Made by a program: the position numbers and the translations under genes
Shown: piece after piece, positions 1 to 6,545 of the stretch
Layout of the letters: the number at the start of each line of letters is the position of its first letter
How positions within the stretch are numbered: the first letter of the stretch is position 1
The notes under the pieces: generated by a model
Told to the model about the DNA's origin: nothing
What the model saw: only the letters and a program-made list of their open reading frames with translations
Databases searched by the model: none
Source of the DNA: JBDHTO01 sp039808665
GTDB lineage: Bacteria > Pseudomonadota > Alphaproteobacteria > Paracaedibacterales > JAKBAR01
NCBI GenBank assembly: GCA_039808665.1
Contig: JBDHTO010000029.1
Location: forward strand, 1-12,009
Length of the DNA: 12,009 bases
Direction of reading: 5' to 3'

Positions 1-2
1 AT

Positions 3-488
3 CGATTTTCCACAGATAGCTTTACAACACACATGCAGCTTTTTGATGCGGCTTTTTATCTTCCTGATGACATTCTCACAAAAGTTGATCGTGCGAGCAT
101 GGCCGTGAGTTTAGAAGCAAGGGGACCTCTTCTGGATCATCGCATCGCTGAATTCGCCTTTGCTTTACCTATGCACTACAAAATGCGTCATGGCTCCTCA
201 AAATGGCTCCTCAAACAAACACTTGAACGGCACGTCCCCAAATCCCTTTTCGAACGCCCTAAGCAAGGGTTTGGAGTTCCTTTGGAGTCTTGGCTCAAGG
301 GCCCTCTCCATGACTGGGCTGCGTATTTGCTCGATCCTAAAAAATTGAAAAATAACGGCATCCAAGACCCACAACCCATCACGCACCGCTTTCACGATAT
401 GATCAAAAATAACCGTAACTGGAGCTACAGTTTATGGGGCGTTTTGATGTATCAAGCTTGGTGTGAGAAATATAAATTCTCAACCTAG
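3..488 (+). CDS. asnB: Asparagine synthetase (glutamine-hydrolysing), C-terminal part
   Basis: This is the C-terminal end of an AsnB-type asparagine synthase, which makes asparagine from aspartate, ATP and glutamine-derived ammonia in the cytoplasm. The frame is open from base 3 to a TAG at 486-488, so the gene starts upstream of the window and the ATG at 33 is internal. The visible segment holds the conserved LPDDILTKVDRASMAVSLEA block (from about codon 20), followed by RGPLLDHRIAEFAFALP. These form the signature of the ATP-pyrophosphatase synthetase domain. The N-terminal glutaminase (Cys1, class II amidotransferase) is not in view, so glutamine use cannot be checked. Related asparagine-synthase-like enzymes act in sugar or antibiotic modification, and the missing N-terminus leaves that open. 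The family call is firm; the exact substrate is inferred. Confidence 0.9.
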   Translation, partial: RFSTDSFTTHMQLFDAAFYLPDDILTKVDRASMAVSLEARGPLLDHRIAEFAFALPMHYKMRHGSSKWLLKQTLERHVPKSLFERPKQGFGVPLESWLKGPLHDWAAYLLDPKKLKNNGIQDPQPITHRFHDMIKNNRNWSYSLWGVLMYQAWCEKYKFST

Positions 489-499
489 ATTCGAGATGA

Positions 500-526
500 T
501 TGCCTTTTAAAACTCATCCTTATAAT
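500..526 (+). promoter_or_regulatory. Putative sigma70-type promoter for rlpA-dacC-tmk
   Basis: A perfect -10 hexamer TATAAT lies at 521-526, with a partial -35 TTGCCT at 500-505 and a 15-bp spacer, which is short. Transcription would start near 532-534, leaving a leader of about 30 nt before the ATG at 563. This sits just after the asnB stop. It argues that the cell-wall genes are a separate transcription unit and that the upstream TTG at 500 is not the rlpA start. Confidence 0.5.
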
Positions 527-562
527 CTGGCATTGTTTCAAAACTTCATTTTTTATTTTAAT

Positions 563-1588
563 ATGCACGTACAGCGCTTTTCTCTTCTCTCTCTTTTTAT
601 TCTTCTCTCAGCTTGTGCAACACATGAGCCCAGAGGGCCAGTCACCGCCGTCAAGGGGATCTGTAGATCTTGCAAACCCTATTTTGTAAGGGGAGCGTGG
701 TATCACCCTCAACTTCATTATGATTACGAAGAACAGGGCATCGCTTCTTGGTACGGCCCGAGATTTCACGGAAAACAAAAGGCATGCGGCGAAATCTTTG
801 ACCAAGAGGGTGTCAGTGCAGCCCATCGCACACTCCCCCTTCCAACAGTTGTCCGCGTGACAAACGTCAAAACCGGTGAATCCGTTGATCTTGTCGTAGA
901 TGATAGAGGGCCCTATACCTATGCAGGGCGTATCATCGACCTCTCCGTCGGTGCCGCAAAAAAAGTTGGAGTTTATTCAAAAGGCACCGCGCAAGTCAAA
1001 GTCAGAGCACTCAAGGGCCACAGTAAAGCCCTTGCCCTTTATCTTGCACAACATGGCAATAAAGCCGGCGTTGTGCCTGGAGAAACTTGGGAAGAAGTAT
1101 ACCGCAATCATATCGTCGGCCATTACCCAGAAGATGAAGGGTCGTCAGCATCCTCTGCAGATCCAGCACCTCACTTTGCATCAAAGAAAGGAATTCACGA
1201 GGTTGTTGAACAAAAAATCTATCAAAATATCGATGATCTGATTCCAGAGACAGCCAAACCGGCCACAAAAAATGTTGTCGCAAAGGTTGCTAAGAATGTG
1301 GCACAAAATGTTCCGTCATCCTTGCCTCTCAAAACATTTGCGCCCAAACCCCTTGTCCAGGCCACAGGCCATTATATTGAGCTCGCTTCCTTCACAAATA
1401 TGAATAATGCTCAAAAACATCTTGGCGAGGTTACAGCCCTTGCCCCTGGATCCATCAAAGAGGTTGTTCAAGGCGGACAAAAGTTTTATGTTGTCCGTTG
1501 TGGTCCCTATAAAAGTGTTAGCGATGCACAAAGTGCTCTCTCAACACTCGATGTCCTCGGTCACAATCCAAAACTTGTAAAGGAATAG
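563..1588 (+). CDS. rlpA: RlpA-type septal lytic transglycosylase lipoprotein with SPOR domain
   Basis: RlpA proteins are outer-membrane lipoproteins that cleave glycan strands lacking stem peptides at the septum. The start at ATG 563 gives 341 residues with a lipoprotein signal peptide and lipobox LSAC, Cys18 being the lipidation site. An upstream in-frame TTG at 500 would place 21 extra residues before the signal. The double-psi beta-barrel domain spans about residues 58-150 (GIASWYGPRFHG, AAHRTLPLP, DDRGPY, RIIDLS). Glu77, His88 and Asp114 have the same spacing as the E-H-D catalytic triad described for Pseudomonas RlpA. A SPOR domain (about 268-340, HYIELASF and FYVVRCGPY) should bind denuded septal glycan. 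Unusual cysteines are Cys34/Cys37 (CRSC), Cys76 and Cys313, which could be Dsb substrates. dacC follows after 2 nt, so the two genes are very probably co-transcribed. Confidence 0.93.
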   Translation: MHVQRFSLLSLFILLSACATHEPRGPVTAVKGICRSCKPYFVRGAWYHPQLHYDYEEQGIASWYGPRFHGKQKACGEIFDQEGVSAAHRTLPLPTVVRVTNVKTGESVDLVVDDRGPYTYAGRIIDLSVGAAKKVGVYSKGTAQVKVRALKGHSKALALYLAQHGNKAGVVPGETWEEVYRNHIVGHYPEDEGSSASSADPAPHFASKKGIHEVVEQKIYQNIDDLIPETAKPATKNVVAKVAKNVAQNVPSSLPLKTFAPKPLVQATGHYIELASFTNMNNAQKHLGEVTALAPGSIKEVVQGGQKFYVVRCGPYKSVSDAQSALSTLDVLGHNPKLVKE

Positions 1589-1590
1589 AT

Positions 1591-2856
1591 ATGCTCCGTT
1601 TTCTCACATTTTTTGTATTTCTGCTCACATGTGCTTTGTCCACACAGGTGACGTTTGCTGAAAAGCCAAAGAAACAATCCGTAAAAAAGCAAGCTGCTTC
1701 AGCAAAGAAACAATCTCAAAAAGCTAAAGAACCTAAGGCGAAAGAAGTTGAACCTGACAACGCAGCGATTATCAAAGCACCAGGAACATCAGACATCGCT
1801 CTCCACTCCACCTACGCTATCGTCATGGATTACCATACAGGAAAAGTGCTTCTTGAGAAAAATGCTGATGAAAGAATGACCCCCTCGTCCATGACAAAGA
1901 TCATGACGAGCTTTATCATCGAAGAAAAGCTCATAAAAAATGAGATAAAGCCAGACACCATGTTTATGGTCAGTGAAAAAGCTTGGAAAACAGAAGGAAC
2001 GCGAACCTTCCTTCCCCTCAATGCAAGCGTCAGCGTCATGGATCTTTTACGTGGCATTATTATTCAATCTGGAAACGATGCATCCGTCACAGCCGCAGAA
2101 GGCATCTCTGGATCCGAGGAAAACTTTGTATCCCTCATGAATGATATGGCAAAGGAACTCGGCCTCACAAATACGCATTTTAAAAACACAAGCGGCCTTC
2201 CAGAAGAAGGGCATTATAGCTCTGCGCGTGACCTTGCAAAATTGTCTATCGCCCTGATTCGCCATCACCCTCAGTATTACCCTCTATATTCTGAAAAAGA
2301 ATTTTCCTACAACAACATCAAACAGGGAAATCGCAACCCCCTTCTCTATAACAATCTTGGTTGTGATGGCATTAAAACAGGTCATTCGAATGAGGCGGGC
2401 TACGGTATTGTTGCGTCCTGTGTTGATGGAGATCAACGTTACATTATCGTAATTAACGGGTTAAAAACGATGCAACAGCGCGCCAACGAAGCACGAAAAA
2501 TTCTTGGATGGACAAAACAAAACTTCCTTGGAAAAACGGTCTTCAAAAAGGGTGATATTGTCGAAAAAGAAGCGCCCGTTTGGCTCGGTGAGAAAAAAAC
2601 CATTGCACTCAAAACCGTTGATGATATCTCACTTCTTCTGCCACGCAATGAACAAGGGAAACTTGAGGTCAAGGTACAATACGACAGTCCGATTCAAGCC
2701 CCGATCAAAGAAGATCAGGTCATTGGAAAAATTATTGTCACCTCTCCGAGTGTCTCTTATGAAGTAGGGTTAGCTGCCGCAGAAAGCTGTCCCCGTGCAA
2801 GTTTCTTTGCCCGCCTTTGGAATTCTATTCAATATCTTGTCACGGGAAAATCCTAA
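1591..2856 (+). CDS. dacC: D-alanyl-D-alanine carboxypeptidase (PBP5/6 class)
   Basis: This is a low-molecular-weight penicillin-binding protein that removes the terminal D-Ala from peptidoglycan pentapeptides in the periplasm, limiting cross-linking. It has 421 residues. A Sec signal peptide (about 1-23, cut after TFA) is followed by a Lys/Ala/Gln-rich linker (about 24-56). The S11 peptidase domain has all three active-site motifs: SMTK (Ser100 nucleophile, Lys103), SGN (160-162) and KTG (262-264). A PBP5-type C-terminal beta domain (about 310-400) and an amphipathic tail (about 400-421, SFFARLWNSIQYLVTGK) fit peripheral membrane anchoring. The ATG at 1591 is preceded by AAGGA at 1580-1584, six bases upstream. 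The gene is packed between rlpA (2-nt gap) and tmk (0-nt gap). The class is certain; the paralogue symbol (dacA, dacC or dacF) is a convention. Confidence 0.95.
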   Translation: MLRFLTFFVFLLTCALSTQVTFAEKPKKQSVKKQAASAKKQSQKAKEPKAKEVEPDNAAIIKAPGTSDIALHSTYAIVMDYHTGKVLLEKNADERMTPSSMTKIMTSFIIEEKLIKNEIKPDTMFMVSEKAWKTEGTRTFLPLNASVSVMDLLRGIIIQSGNDASVTAAEGISGSEENFVSLMNDMAKELGLTNTHFKNTSGLPEEGHYSSARDLAKLSIALIRHHPQYYPLYSEKEFSYNNIKQGNRNPLLYNNLGCDGIKTGHSNEAGYGIVASCVDGDQRYIIVINGLKTMQQRANEARKILGWTKQNFLGKTVFKKGDIVEKEAPVWLGEKKTIALKTVDDISLLLPRNEQGKLEVKVQYDSPIQAPIKEDQVIGKIIVTSPSVSYEVGLAAAESCPRASFFARLWNSIQYLVTGKS

Positions 2857-3471
2857 ATGTTTATCACGTTTGAGGGTGGTGAAGCCTCTGGAAAATCCAC
2901 CCACAGCAAACTCCTTGCCACTTATCTTATTGAGCAAGGATATGCGGTTTTACACACACGTGAGCCCGGTGGAAATGCAAGCTGCGAGATGATTCGATCT
3001 TTATTGCTTAATCAAACATGGGAGCCCCTTTCAGAGGTTCTCCTGTTTAATGCAGGACGCCACGAGCACTCTAAGAACATGATTCTTCCTGCACTCTTTG
3101 ACAAAAAAATTGTGATCTGTGACAGGTATATGGATTCAACGATTGCCTATCAGGGGTACGGTCTTGGTATGGAGATGGAGTTTCTTAAAACACTCGAAGA
3201 AAAATCCGTAGCCGTAACACCGGACCTGACGATTGTCATTGATCTTGATGTTGAAACCTCAAAAAAACGCCTTCAACAGCGTGGTTTTACCAATCATATG
3301 GATGAAAGAGATCGGGCGTTTCATGAAAAGGTACGCTTTGGATTCTTAGAAATTGCAAAAAAAAATCCAAAGCGCATAGTTGTTTTTGACGGAAGTCAAG
3401 AACAAGAGGCCTTATTCAAAAGCATTAAAAATCTTGTCCTTGAGCGTCTATCATCAACTCAAGCCGTTTGA
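2857..3471 (+). CDS. tmk: Thymidylate kinase (dTMP kinase)
   Basis: It phosphorylates dTMP to dTDP with ATP in the cytoplasm, an essential step of dTTP synthesis. The 204 residues match the usual family length. Visible motifs are the P-loop GGEASGKST (7-15), TREPGG (34-39), which contacts the dTMP phosphate, DRYMDSTIAYQGYG (89-102), and a LID region with RLQQRGF and MDERD (about 138-152) leading into FHEKVRFGF. The ATG directly abuts the dacC TAA, so the two are translationally linked, with only a weak GGGA-type ribosome site inside the dacC end. In many alphaproteobacteria this run (rlpA, dac, tmk) continues into holB. Here a convergent small gene follows instead, and the last 47 bases of tmk overlap it on the opposite strand. 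Confidence 0.96.
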   Translation: MFITFEGGEASGKSTHSKLLATYLIEQGYAVLHTREPGGNASCEMIRSLLLNQTWEPLSEVLLFNAGRHEHSKNMILPALFDKKIVICDRYMDSTIAYQGYGLGMEMEFLKTLEEKSVAVTPDLTIVIDLDVETSKKRLQQRGFTNHMDERDRAFHEKVRFGFLEIAKKNPKRIVVFDGSQEQEALFKSIKNLVLERLSSTQAV

Positions 3472-3649
3472 TCATCGTGTCCAGTTGAGTATCGGAGAGT
3501 GCTTCAACATCGATTTTCTCAACTTTTTGAGCATGTTTGAGTTGAATATCTTTTATTTTCAAGGCGCTTGAAAAATCTTCCCTTCCAAGGGCCATATCAT
3601 AAAGCTGATCAAGATCATTTAAATAATCCATCTCATTTTTTGTCTTCAT
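3425..3649 (-). CDS. Small helical hypothetical protein (74 aa)
   Basis: I do not recognise this protein with confidence. It is 74 residues long, has no signal peptide or membrane segment, is rich in charged and Leu/Ile residues, and looks wholly helical. Examples are LNDLDQLYDMALGRE at about 10-24, SSALKIKDIQLKHAQ at 27-41 and a C-terminal helix LDTMIKRLELMID at 56-68. The best argument that it is real is the start region. Reading the - strand, GAGGTG at 3660-3655 sits seven bases from the ATG (3649-3647), a strong Shine-Dalgarno. Its 3' end overlaps tmk by 47 bp, tail to tail. The helix pattern with 'A...EDFSSALK' loosely recalls small phage-terminase-like or helical adaptor proteins, but that is only a resemblance. 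It may come from a local promoter in 3660-3760. Confidence 0.6.
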   Translation of the reverse strand: MKTKNEMDYLNDLDQLYDMALGREDFSSALKIKDIQLKHAQKVEKIDVEALSDTQLDTMIKRLELMIDAQGQDF

Positions 3650-3674
3650 AGCTTCACCTCATCTTAAAGCAATG

Positions 3675-3695
3675 AAAACCGACACCAACGGTCGG
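3675..3695 (-). other. Weak hairpin in the leader of the 74-aa gene
   Basis: CCGAC (3679-3683) and GTCGG (3691-3695) can form a 5-bp stem with a 7-nt loop. On the - strand it is followed by TTTT (3678-3675). It could be a weak secondary terminator behind the stronger hairpin at 3755-3787, or a leader structure of the 74-aa gene that begins at 3649. The stem is short, so confidence is low. Confidence 0.3.
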
Positions 3696-3754
3696 CACCT
3701 TGGCAAAGTAACATCAACACGGAAAGTCCTACAAAAACTAAAAAATCCCAACAC

Positions 3755-3787
3755 AAAAAAGATGGGGGGAGCAACGATACTCCCCCC
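3755..3787 (-). terminator. Rho-independent terminator of the methyltransferase-dsbD-dsbA operon
   Basis: GGGGGGAG (3764-3771) pairs with CTCCCCCC (3780-3787) around an 8-nt loop, giving an 8-bp GC-rich stem. On the - strand this is followed within a few bases by a run of six T (3760-3755). It lies about 30 bases after the stop of the DsbA-like gene (3816), so it is well placed to end that operon. The C strand is part of a ten-C run (3782-3791). Confidence 0.75.
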
Positions 3788-3815
3788 CCCCTTTATATAT
3801 ACAGAGTTTTAAAAA

Positions 3816-4763
3816 CTACGCTGCCTTAGGCTGCTCCGTCTTTTCTGTCTTTTCTGCTTTTACTTCTTTAGAAACAGCTTTCGCTTCTTTTGCAAGTTCT
3901 GTTACAAGTTTTCCCATCTCTTGCTCGGCGATCGGTGGAACAGGAATAAACCTTCCATCTGGACCATTAATCAAGAGCATTGGAGCACCACGGAGCTCGA
4001 GAGTCTTCGCAAGCGATTCTATTTTCTCAAGGACTGCAGCTGTCTCCGGAGACATCGCGGTTGTTTTTACCTTTTCAAAATCATACTTTGCTCCTGTCAA
4101 AAGCGCCTTCATTTCATCTTCAGAAGGAATATTTTCAAGCTTTAAAAATCCTTCAAGGAACTTTGGGAATTTGGCGTTATCTTCTTTCCACGCTGCGTGA
4201 AGGAATTTTGCAATACGTGCAGACTCAGGGGAAACAAATGCCCACTGGTGAACAATGACCTTAAGTGCAGGTTGCTGTGCCATCAGTTTTTTTAACATGG
4301 TTTCAAGAAATCGGCAGTTTGGGCAAAGTGGGTCAGCAACAAGTACCATGGTCACCGTTCCCTTGGAGTTCCCTAAAACGATAGCATTATCTGTAGACAT
4401 CAAAGCGTCGCGATTAGACTCGAGAAGAGCGAGTGTCTTTTCTTCTTGCTTTGCCTCTTGGAATTGCATGGACATTTGAACAAGCTGCATAAATTCAGCA
4501 GGGTTTGTACGAAGATAGTTTTTTATAACCTCAACAACTGCAGCAGCCTCATCCGAGTTAAACTTTTTAACAGGAACGATTTCTAGCTCTTTAGGTGTTT
4601 GAAGTTTTTCAGGAGCCCCTACAGGAGCACCAGGTGTTGCGGCCGCAGGAGCGCTCTGCGCTGCTACTGCAACACCACCCGTCGTCGATGTGGAGGGAGC
4701 AGCAAATACAGCACCTGACAAAAGAGTGGCAGAAAGCAATAATAGTTTGGAAAAGTGTTTCAT
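3816..4763 (-). CDS. Periplasmic DsbA/ScsC-like (Com1-type) thioredoxin-fold protein
   Basis: This is a predicted periplasmic thiol-disulfide oxidoreductase of 315 residues. A Sec signal peptide (1-21, cut after VFA) leads into an Ala/Pro/Gly-rich linker (about 22-55). Next comes a helical segment (about 70-120, with IKNYLRTNPAEF) of the type seen before the thioredoxin fold in Com1/BdbD-like DsbA proteins and in ScsC, where it serves oligomerisation. The thioredoxin fold (about 125-293) carries the active site CPNC (147-150) and the cis-proline loop RGAPMLLING (Pro261). CPNC replaces the classical CPHC of oxidising DsbA, so the redox potential may differ. A Lys/Glu/Ala-rich tail (294-315) ends the protein. 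The gene follows dsbD by 57 nt on the same strand, which favours a partner kept reduced by DsbD (isomerase or reductase role) over a pure oxidase. The fold is firm; the direction of action is inferred. Confidence 0.88.
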   Translation of the reverse strand: MKHFSKLLLLSATLLSGAVFAAPSTSTTGGVAVAAQSAPAAATPGAPVGAPEKLQTPKELEIVPVKKFNSDEAAAVVEVIKNYLRTNPAEFMQLVQMSMQFQEAKQEEKTLALLESNRDALMSTDNAIVLGNSKGTVTMVLVADPLCPNCRFLETMLKKLMAQQPALKVIVHQWAFVSPESARIAKFLHAAWKEDNAKFPKFLEGFLKLENIPSEDEMKALLTGAKYDFEKVKTTAMSPETAAVLEKIESLAKTLELRGAPMLLINGPDGRFIPVPPIAEQEMGKLVTELAKEAKAVSKEVKAEKTEKTEQPKAA

Positions 4764-4820
4764 GAAATTTAAACCTCGTAAAATAATCAGGCTTACCCTA
4801 GCACAAAAACTTTGTGTTTC

Positions 4821-6545
4821 CTAGCTTTCTAACGCTTTTATCACGTCTTTTTTTGTAAGAAATTCCGAGAGAAGAATAGGCTTTTTTTCAATCCCTGGAT
4901 AAAAAATGTAAAATGGCACCCCACTCCGTCCATTTTTTTCAAGAAGCATTGAAATTTCAGGATCATCTTCCGTCCAATCTGCAATTAAAACTTCAACATT
5001 TTTTTCCTTGAGTTTTTGTTGAATCTCGGCACTTTGCAACGTAACTTCGTTCACCTTACATGTAAGGCACCACGCCGCGGTCGCCACAACAAGAACGGGT
5101 TTCCCTGACTTAAGGGCCTCATCGACATCTTTTTGTGAATATTTCTTTTGTGAGATTTTTTGAACATTATCCACTTTGCTGTCAAAGAATACATAAACAA
5201 AAGTCCCGCTTACCCCGAGGAGACAGAAAAAGGTCAGAAGGGGCATCCATTTTTTAGAGGCCTTCAATGTCAGCAGAGCCATAAAAAAACACCCAGCCCC
5301 CACAATAAAGATCATATCCAGCCCGCGTTCCATGGAAAGAACCCAAAGAAGCCATACACACGTCATAAAAAGAGGAAGAGAGAGCCATTTTTTGGCTGTT
5401 TCCATCCATTTCCCCGGCGAAGGAAGGGTACCCATCACTCCAGGAATATGGGGGAGAACAAGAAATGGAAAGGCAATACCCAGCCCAAGCATCAGAAAAA
5501 TGCCAAGGATAGACACACCCGAATGTATCATGGCAAATCCAAGCGCAACACCCATAAAAGGTGCCGTACACGGCGTTGCCGCAAGCGTCGTCAAAACCCC
5601 CGACACAAAGGCTTCAAAATTTTTATGCTGAGGATGAGCCACATGATAAGAAAATGAAAGTCCAGGAACACTCACCTTTCCCAAAAGTACGAGCCCTAAG
5701 AGGAAAAAAAGATACAATAAAAACATCACAAATAAGGGGGACTGCATATGGAACCCCCACCCCACATGATGACCCAATTTTTTGAGAATAATAACCACCC
5801 CCGCTAGAATACTCATCACAACCAAAACACCCAGGGTATAAAACAAAGACTCCGCCTTAGATGAAGACTCTCTTGATTGCATAAGAAGGAGCGCTTTAAG
5901 GGAAAGAACAGGAAAAACACACGGCATGATGTTGAGGATAATCCCCCCTAAAAAGGCAAAGAATAGCGCCGTGAGCATTCCATTCATCGTATTCGAATCA
6001 GGGGGCATCAACTTCGAATCAGGGCGCATCGACGATGAGGCATAGGGAAACTCCCCATACTCTGACGGCACTGCGACAGGCACACGGATGTTTATTTCTT
6101 TGGCGTTTGGAACGCATGTACTGCCACACACAAGCCAATCTGCCTTTACCACAAGAGAAAGAGAGTCCCCCTTGTAATCTTTTGGAAGATGGACCTTCGT
6201 CAAAAACACAACCTGATTAAAATACCCAAAAGAGGTTCCCAGTTGTGATGAAATCTTCTCAGGCTCAGGATACATAACCGGGTCAACAATTACACCAGAG
6301 GGAACGGTAAAATCAAAGGTTGTAGGACGCCCAAGGTCACCAGGTTCCTTTCCGTAAATATGCCAATCCCCATCAAGTCTCATGACCAGCGCAAGATCAA
6401 AGCTATCCCCGGGTGCAATTTTCTCCGCTGAAGTTTCAATACGGAGAGAGGAATAATTTCCCTTAACCTCATGTGTAAGGGCGTGGGCTTGCGCGATCAG
6501 AAAAAAAAGAAAGACACTACGAAGGCATATTGAAAAAAATTTCAC
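4821..6545 (-). CDS. dsbD: DsbD/ScsB-type transmembrane thiol:disulfide reductase
   Basis: DsbD passes electrons from cytoplasmic thioredoxin through the inner membrane to periplasmic thiol proteins. The protein has 574 residues in three parts. A signal peptide (about 1-22) leads into an N-terminal periplasmic DsbC-like alpha domain (about 25-160) with a cysteine pair, Cys140 and Cys144 (VCGSTCVP). A multi-span membrane domain (about 188-455) has the two paired cysteines in NIMPCVFPVLSLK (Cys209) and AATPCTAPFMG (Cys326). A C-terminal thioredoxin domain (about 465-574) has WCLTCK (Cys493/Cys496). All six redox cysteines are therefore present. The start is GTG (6545-6543), overlapping the TGA of the upstream methyltransferase by four bases (GTGA), which indicates translational coupling. 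A 21-bp duplication lies in the linker between the alpha and membrane domains. The closely spaced Cys140/Cys144 pair looks ScsB-like. Confidence 0.94.
   Translation of the reverse strand: MKFFSICLRSVFLFFLIAQAHALTHEVKGNYSSLRIETSAEKIAPGDSFDLALVMRLDGDWHIYGKEPGDLGRPTTFDFTVPSGVIVDPVMYPEPEKISSQLGTSFGYFNQVVFLTKVHLPKDYKGDSLSLVVKADWLVCGSTCVPNAKEINIRVPVAVPSEYGEFPYASSSMRPDSKLMPPDSNTMNGMLTALFFAFLGGIILNIMPCVFPVLSLKALLLMQSRESSSKAESLFYTLGVLVVMSILAGVVIILKKLGHHVGWGFHMQSPLFVMFLLYLFFLLGLVLLGKVSVPGLSFSYHVAHPQHKNFEAFVSGVLTTLAATPCTAPFMGVALGFAMIHSGVSILGIFLMLGLGIAFPFLVLPHIPGVMGTLPSPGKWMETAKKWLSLPLFMTCVWLLWVLSMERGLDMIFIVGAGCFFMALLTLKASKKWMPLLTFFCLLGVSGTFVYVFFDSKVDNVQKISQKKYSQKDVDEALKSGKPVLVVATAAWCLTCKVNEVTLQSAEIQQKLKEKNVEVLIADWTEDDPEISMLLEKNGRSGVPFYIFYPGIEKKPILLSEFLTKKDVIKALES
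5992..6033 (-). repeat. 21-bp tandem duplication inside dsbD
   Basis: Two adjacent 21-bp units, 5992-6012 and 6013-6033, share 17 of their first 18 bases. On the coding strand they encode two 7-residue units, MRPDSKL and MPPDSNT (residues 173-186). They lie in the flexible linker between the periplasmic alpha domain and the first membrane segment. The frame is kept, so it only lengthens the linker. Confidence 0.75.

Noticed and set aside
500..562. Upstream TTG start that would extend RlpA by 21 residues
   Set aside because: The -10 box TATAAT lies inside this stretch, and the extension would bury the lipoprotein signal peptide. ATG 563 is preferred.
4800..4820. CACAAA/TTTGTG hairpin between dsbD and the DsbA-like gene as a terminator
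   Set aside because: The stem is six mostly A-T pairs with a 3-nt loop and is not followed by a T run on the - strand. It is too weak to separate the two genes.
5160..5657. 165-aa open frame on + inside dsbD
   Set aside because: It is antisense to a clearly conserved membrane domain, is rich in Lys/Arg/His/Pro as expected from the reverse of hydrophobic codons, and has no family motif.
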